Assembly: GCA_963573305.1 (NCBI GenBank) | Contig: OY754330.1 | Location: 21,672,596-21,736,595, forward strand | Direction of reading: 5' to 3' | Length of the DNA: 64,000 bases | From: Pyrrhosoma nymphula | Lineage: Eukaryota > Arthropoda > Insecta > Odonata > Coenagrionidae | In this document: positions 59,500-64,000 of the stretch, piece by piece | Layout of the letters: each line of letters begins with the position of its first letter | Position numbering within the stretch: the first letter of the stretch is position 1 | Made by a program: the position numbers and the translations under genes | Notes under the pieces: model-generated | What the model was told of the DNA's origin: nothing | Seen by the model: the letters and a program-made list of their open reading frames with translations, nothing else | Databases searched by the model: none

Positions 59500-60245
59500 T
59501 TCATCCTCCTCCTCCTCCCGCAGCCTCACTTTCCTTTCCTCCAACAGAGCAGAGGAGAGGGAGAGATCCCTTCCAAGAGCGAAGGCCGGAGAAATCCTTT
59601 CCCCGGAGGATCCCAAAAAACGACTCCGGGAGAGATAAAAAACACAGCCGGACTCGAGAAGGGAAAGAGAAAGGATTCTGGAGGACGTTAAAGAGCGAGA
59701 AGGGGATGTTGGAGGAGAGTTGGTGGAGAGTTGGAAGAGGGTGAGGAGGAGAAGGCGCGGGGAGTAGAAGTGGGACTGGGAGAGAGCCTGGGTGGGAAAA
59801 GTGGTACGGAAGGGGTGGAGGAGTGAGAGAAATGGAAAAGACCGGGAGAGTGGGAGAGAGGAAGGGAATGAAAGGGATGAGAAGAGGAACGTAAGCGGAG
59901 GATTGAGGTGAATGAAAAAGATGCAGAGTGACGTTGGGGAGACGATGTGTCCCGGAGGGCGAGACAAATGGGAAGAGAGGGGCAGGGGGGAGGCGTAAGG
60001 AGGGGGCGGCAGGAGAGAAGGGAGAGGAAAAGAGAAAGGAGAGGAGAGGAAAAGGCGAGAGACGGAAAAATTCATTTTCCTCAACGCGCCGTTTTTCTCT
60101 CTCCTTCCGTTCGCCCTCCCTTTCATTTCATTTCCACTTTCACTCTCTCCTCCATTCTTCATATCCTTCCTCGCTGCCATGGTTTTTAAACTCCCCCCCC
60201 CTCCCACCTCCCCTCTCCCTTCGCCTCTTTGCCTCATCACCACCC
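59500..60245. repeat. polypurine block followed by polypyrimidine block
   Basis: The plus strand is nearly all purine from about 59530 to 60065 (GAGAGG, GGAAAAG tracts). It switches to pyrimidine from about 60085 to 60245 (TTTCTCTCTCCTTCC and similar), with a CCCCCCCCTCCC run near 60194. The two halves can partly fold on each other. The 321-codon minus frame covering the block is low complexity (Ser/Pro/Leu/Arg-rich) and not a gene. Confidence 0.7.
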
Positions 60246-63200
60246 ACCCCTCGACCACGGTATTTGCGGAACGGGAAAGAGCTCACGAGCTGACAAGAGG
60301 GAGGAAGTGTAGCGACAAATATTAAGGCTTCGGAATCCATAATATTAGACACTTTCTTTGTAGAGCAGACCTAATGAAGGCAGTGGAAAACCACAGGCCA
60401 AGTGCCCCATCGAAGGAAGCCATTAAGTTAAGGAAGATTAAGATAAGTTCTAGGAGGAAATTCATTTTTCCCGGTGAAATATTCAGTCAGCATATTTTAT
60501 GCCAAACGAGTACGAAGTATAAAAGAACATTTGCGGACGAAAACATATTTGGAAAAACAGCTGAGATTAAGGGACAGTCAATATTTGTATTGAGATGATT
60601 GCCTGAAAATGAATTTATTACCAATATTAATTTCACTTAATCACACATCCACAAAAATATCTCTCTTTACGGCAACATTGCATCATGAAAATATTTAGCC
60701 GTCATTGCTCATTGCAGTAACCTTTTAGCGCTTGGTACATAACAAGAATATTCTTACACATCTCACGTTCTTCAATTTAGCTTTAGGCCTTCTAGTGATG
60801 CATCATCTCCAATATTTACTCTCTATACCGAGACATATTAACGTGCTTCACGTGAATGCTGGACAATCGCTCTGAAGTTATAGTCTTCTAAACTGTCCAG
60901 AAAACCTTTCCCCCCACCCTGCTTTTCCGGATTTATATGGAGATCTGTTTTTCGTTACGCGTAAAATGCTATTAGTTGTTTTGAAATTCAATGTTCATTA
61001 CATTATACATCGATAATATTAGGATTTACCCTAATCAATCCTCTACTATAATGCATTATAACTAACAGCACTAAGGAAAACATGTTTCACATTTCTATAA
61101 AAATAATCATATTGTAGAGAAAATTTCAAAGTGAGGAAACCAATGTCCATAATAGGGTATTCATTACGAGCTCCTCTAACATGAGCCTACACTTTCAAAT
61201 AAATAAATCCCCTATGAAATAAATAATTTAAAATCCATTGAGCATTGGTGGGTAGATTGCTAAGGGAAGAATAACCTGGGAAATGGAGAAGGGTGAAGAA
61301 AAATCCATCAAGAGGCGCGAATGGGTTAAATGTTCTACGTCGCATCCGACAAGTGTGTACAACAATCCAAGTGCTCTTCAAATATTACCGTAATAGGTGA
61401 CCGGGATTTCACTAAAATCTCGTAGTAGGGCTTATTAGGACCTAGAGAACTAAAATCACCAGTCAAATCGGCCTTCAAGAGAAAGATTGCGGTTGTTGCG
61501 AGGAAAGATTCAGAGACCAGAGAAGAAGAAGAAGAAAGAGGATGGAAGAGGCGAGAGTGCAAATAAAATGGATCACACCTCGCGGGGCGCTCTTAGAAGC
61601 TTCACTGTTGCCGTGAGAAGTTGGGACTCAAGAGAGGGATCCACACACAAGTCTTCGACGCGGAGAGCGAGCGACACGATGGTAGGGAATCCCTATAGCG
61701 GGAGGAGGATAGGTTAGGAAAAACTGGACAATCCAATCTTTCGAAGAGAACGCCCGGATCCTGGAGAAATGATGCGGGGAAGTGCAGGGGAGGGAGGACT
61801 GCTGAAGGATTTGGAAAGAGGGGAGGGAATAGTTCTCGGAGGTCGAGGGATAGAAGAACTGGAGGCTGGCGGAGAAAGAAAAAGGCTATAAGGGAAAGAG
61901 ACTGTTCCCCTTTCCTCTCTCCTCCCACTACCCTCCAGATCGAAAAACCCTCTTTCTCAACAAAGATGGCGACCTGACGGCCAAATCTGAAGACATATTG
62001 GTTCCTTTCCCACGGGATCATTCTCCGGAGAACGCCAAGGATACGCTCCGAAATGAAAGGGAAAGATATTTCAACGTTCCGAATAAACAAGTGTAAAAGC
62101 GGAATCCCCCTGCCTTCGCGGGAACTCATATAAGGCCGATGATATATCACCGGGTGACTGTTCATTTTCCCCACGCAGCAAAACTTCAATCACTCTGACC
62201 ATTCAGCCACGAGGGGATTTAAGTTTGTCAGCGAATGAATGCTATGTCAATGGGAAACTTTCACTTGATCACATTTGATCATTGGTAGGCTCTCTATGAC
62301 TACTATACTCCATCTATATTTGAATCAGCTATCGTAATTTTGGCTTCCTCCATGGTAATACGTGATGAAAAACTCTTGTCTCTGGCTCAATACAGTCCCA
62401 AAATAACCTACAAATTGCCTATCACGCCTACGCTTTGAGAATTGTCTATGGTATTACCTTCGAATGCATCAATTCACCTAAGTCATTCACGCCCGCACGT
62501 TAGTCAGCGCCTTGATCTGAAAAGTAATCTGATCATATGATATGAAAAACCTATTTTACACTAACTAAATAAAAGAACAACATGCCTAGGATTCAATTTT
62601 CAACCCTAATATCAGTTTTTCCCAGTTTTTTCAAATGATTATGAAATTAAAAAGGATATTTTTACTGCAAGACAGAGCTTATATAGCTTATATATGGTTT
62701 ATAACTACTAGTCATTTAATATAAGATATACTACACAGGAGCAGTTTGTATCGTATTCTCCGAGAGCTTTCCACAACCTCATTCCGTGTAAAGAAAATTA
62801 TTTAGAATTACTTTCGCTGACAAAAATTGCACTGGGAGAAAATTAAAAGGAGAGACCACGGAATCAGTCTAGAAATTAATTTTCTAGTCCACTGACGCAA
62901 TTCGCTTGAATAAATTATGCCTTTCTCTCGCATTTTCCAAAGTCTACGGATAGGTTCCCAACGGAAAGCAAAGGCGGACTTTTTGGTGTATTTCATGGTG
63001 CCGTTAAGTCACGTGCAACTATGGTCGCGGAATTTCGGAGGGCTAACAGAGGAACAGTGAGCTCATCGGTTCACTTCATATGCGAAGCATTCGTGCGAAA
63101 CCTCGCTATGTGCGAAAATCCTCGGCCGGGGCATAGGAGCACATCTGCTCGTGCCGCTACAACACAATACGCAGGAACCCTTCGCACAGGGAACCGAGAC

Positions 63201-64000
63201 AGATGTTATTCCCAAAATTAAATGGGATAAAAATGAAGATCGCTTCTTAGGGCAACCGACAAGGATGAGGAGAAATTTATGAAATAGAATGCATACACGG
63301 AAAAAACTAGCCGTTAGGCTTCAAAAATTTATAATGTCTGAAATTTTCGCGAACTATTAGTCAAACTTTAAATTCAGCATATTTTCAGCATCTCCTTTCA
63401 ATGTAAGAATTTAAGGGCAATCAACCAACGATATTATTTGCCTGCAAACTCTTCCAAAAATTAGTCACAATAAAATATAAAATAGGAAAAACAAATAATT
63501 CTTTAGCGTGATATACTCGATTAGTGACTGCAATTACATTCTCAAAGACAATCAAATGTTAGATATTTTGGTCGGGATTATATATTAGGAAGGTTTTAAG
63601 TCTTAGAAAGTAATGGTGACGGGTGAAATTGCAAGAAAATCACGCCATTTTACATATTCATGAAACCCATGAAAGAACAGTTGTTCCCCAGTCATTACAA
63701 ATGGAGCCCATTATTTTTCGGATACCTATAGGTGACGGGAATGCCCTGCGCTGAATGGTTGACAAGATGAGCACCTTATGGCACATTATTACCCTACATC
63801 TTCCTCTCTGTCAACGAACGTACTTACACGAATGCCATTTTTTTAAATCACAAAACAATAAATAAGTTCCCGAAATAAAAGCCTCTGCTCCTTCACTCAC
63901 CCCATGAAACAATCCACAGCAAGTTTTATCTTTAAATGTATATAAACCAACCAAGGAAAAAGAAAAAAATGGTATTTTCACGAGTTAATCTTCAGGAACC
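60246..64000. other. no gene recognised
   Basis: AT-rich except for 61480-62160, which is purine-biased and carries a 195-codon minus frame (62189-61602) without recognisable domain. No transposon remnant, RNA gene or repeat pair seen to the window end. Confidence 0.4.

Noticed and set aside
59293..60258. 321-codon open frame on the minus strand
   Set aside because: Lies in the polypurine/polypyrimidine block; the translation is low-complexity Ser/Pro/Leu/Arg, and other frames there are also open.
61602..62189. 195-codon open frame on the minus strand
   Set aside because: No domain or motif; purine-biased DNA lowers stop frequency. Could be a gene only if homology or transcripts exist.
1..64000. 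CRISPR arrays, bacterial operons or integrons
   Set aside because: No regularly spaced repeats, no tight runs of coding frames; the content is eukaryotic.

Overview
This is eukaryotic, probably arthropod, non-coding DNA; the species cannot be fixed from the sequence. The basis is the repeat content: Penelope-like elements (PLEs) with GIY-YIG endonuclease remnants, jockey/CR1-type and other LINE C-termini, a tRNA-derived SINE and a TTAA-flanked MITE family. There are also long AT-rich stretches without reading frames and CpG-rich or purine-rich islands. I recognise no host protein-coding gene, tRNA or rRNA gene. Most open frames are short or lie in low-complexity GA/CT DNA. The window is best read as intergenic DNA or the interior of a very long intron.

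Layout. At 148-901 a decayed PLE lies between inverted terminal repeats with a 12-bp target-site duplication (TSD). Small PLE-derived foldbacks follow at 5773-5911 (11-bp TSD) and 11388-11649 (11-bp TSD). A PLE with an uninterrupted GIY-YIG domain sits at 8355-9151 (14-bp TSD). A second GIY-YIG lineage is at 12.6-13.0 kb, and a possible old foldback is at 15.4-15.6 kb. Two further young foldbacks are at 30632-30867 (12-bp TSD, arms 93 bp with 2 mismatches) and 31565-31690 (13-bp TSD); an old one is near 55.3-55.6 kb. LINE fragments lie at 4.2, 7.0-7.7, 22.8-23.4, 24.4-24.6, 48.0-48.4, 50.8-51.7 and 56.8-57.2 kb. Four of these share a 3' end with a TAGATG-like tail. A MITE family has one full copy (18871-19302) and one truncated inverted copy (33672-34050). 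A tRNA-derived SINE is at 53479-53700, a minisatellite at 39919-40115, and GA-rich or CpG-rich islands at about 3.4, 10.4-11.3, 14, 16, 23.5, 26, 41, 49.6, 53 and 59.5-60.2 kb.

The most interesting system is the PLE family. Its inverted terminal repeats carry hammerhead-ribozyme cores (CUGANGA, stem II, GAAA). Directly after GAA comes a self-complementary stem III (ACGCGU, ACCGGU, ACCAUGGU or ACCUAGGU). A 35-50 bp tail (consensus near TTCCACAAAGTNAAGCCTGAAAC in spirit, variable between copies) is present at only one end of each insertion. Very small foldbacks (126-262 bp) with their own TSDs show that almost nothing but the tail and terminal repeat is needed for insertion. One core (30725-30763) shows a paired C3-to-U and G8-to-A change that would keep the core base pair. 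Separately, 26777-26841 folds as a pre-miRNA-like hairpin whose 5' arm starts with the let-7 family seed.

Limits: all homology calls are by recognition of motifs, without alignment or database search; boundaries of old fragments are approximate.
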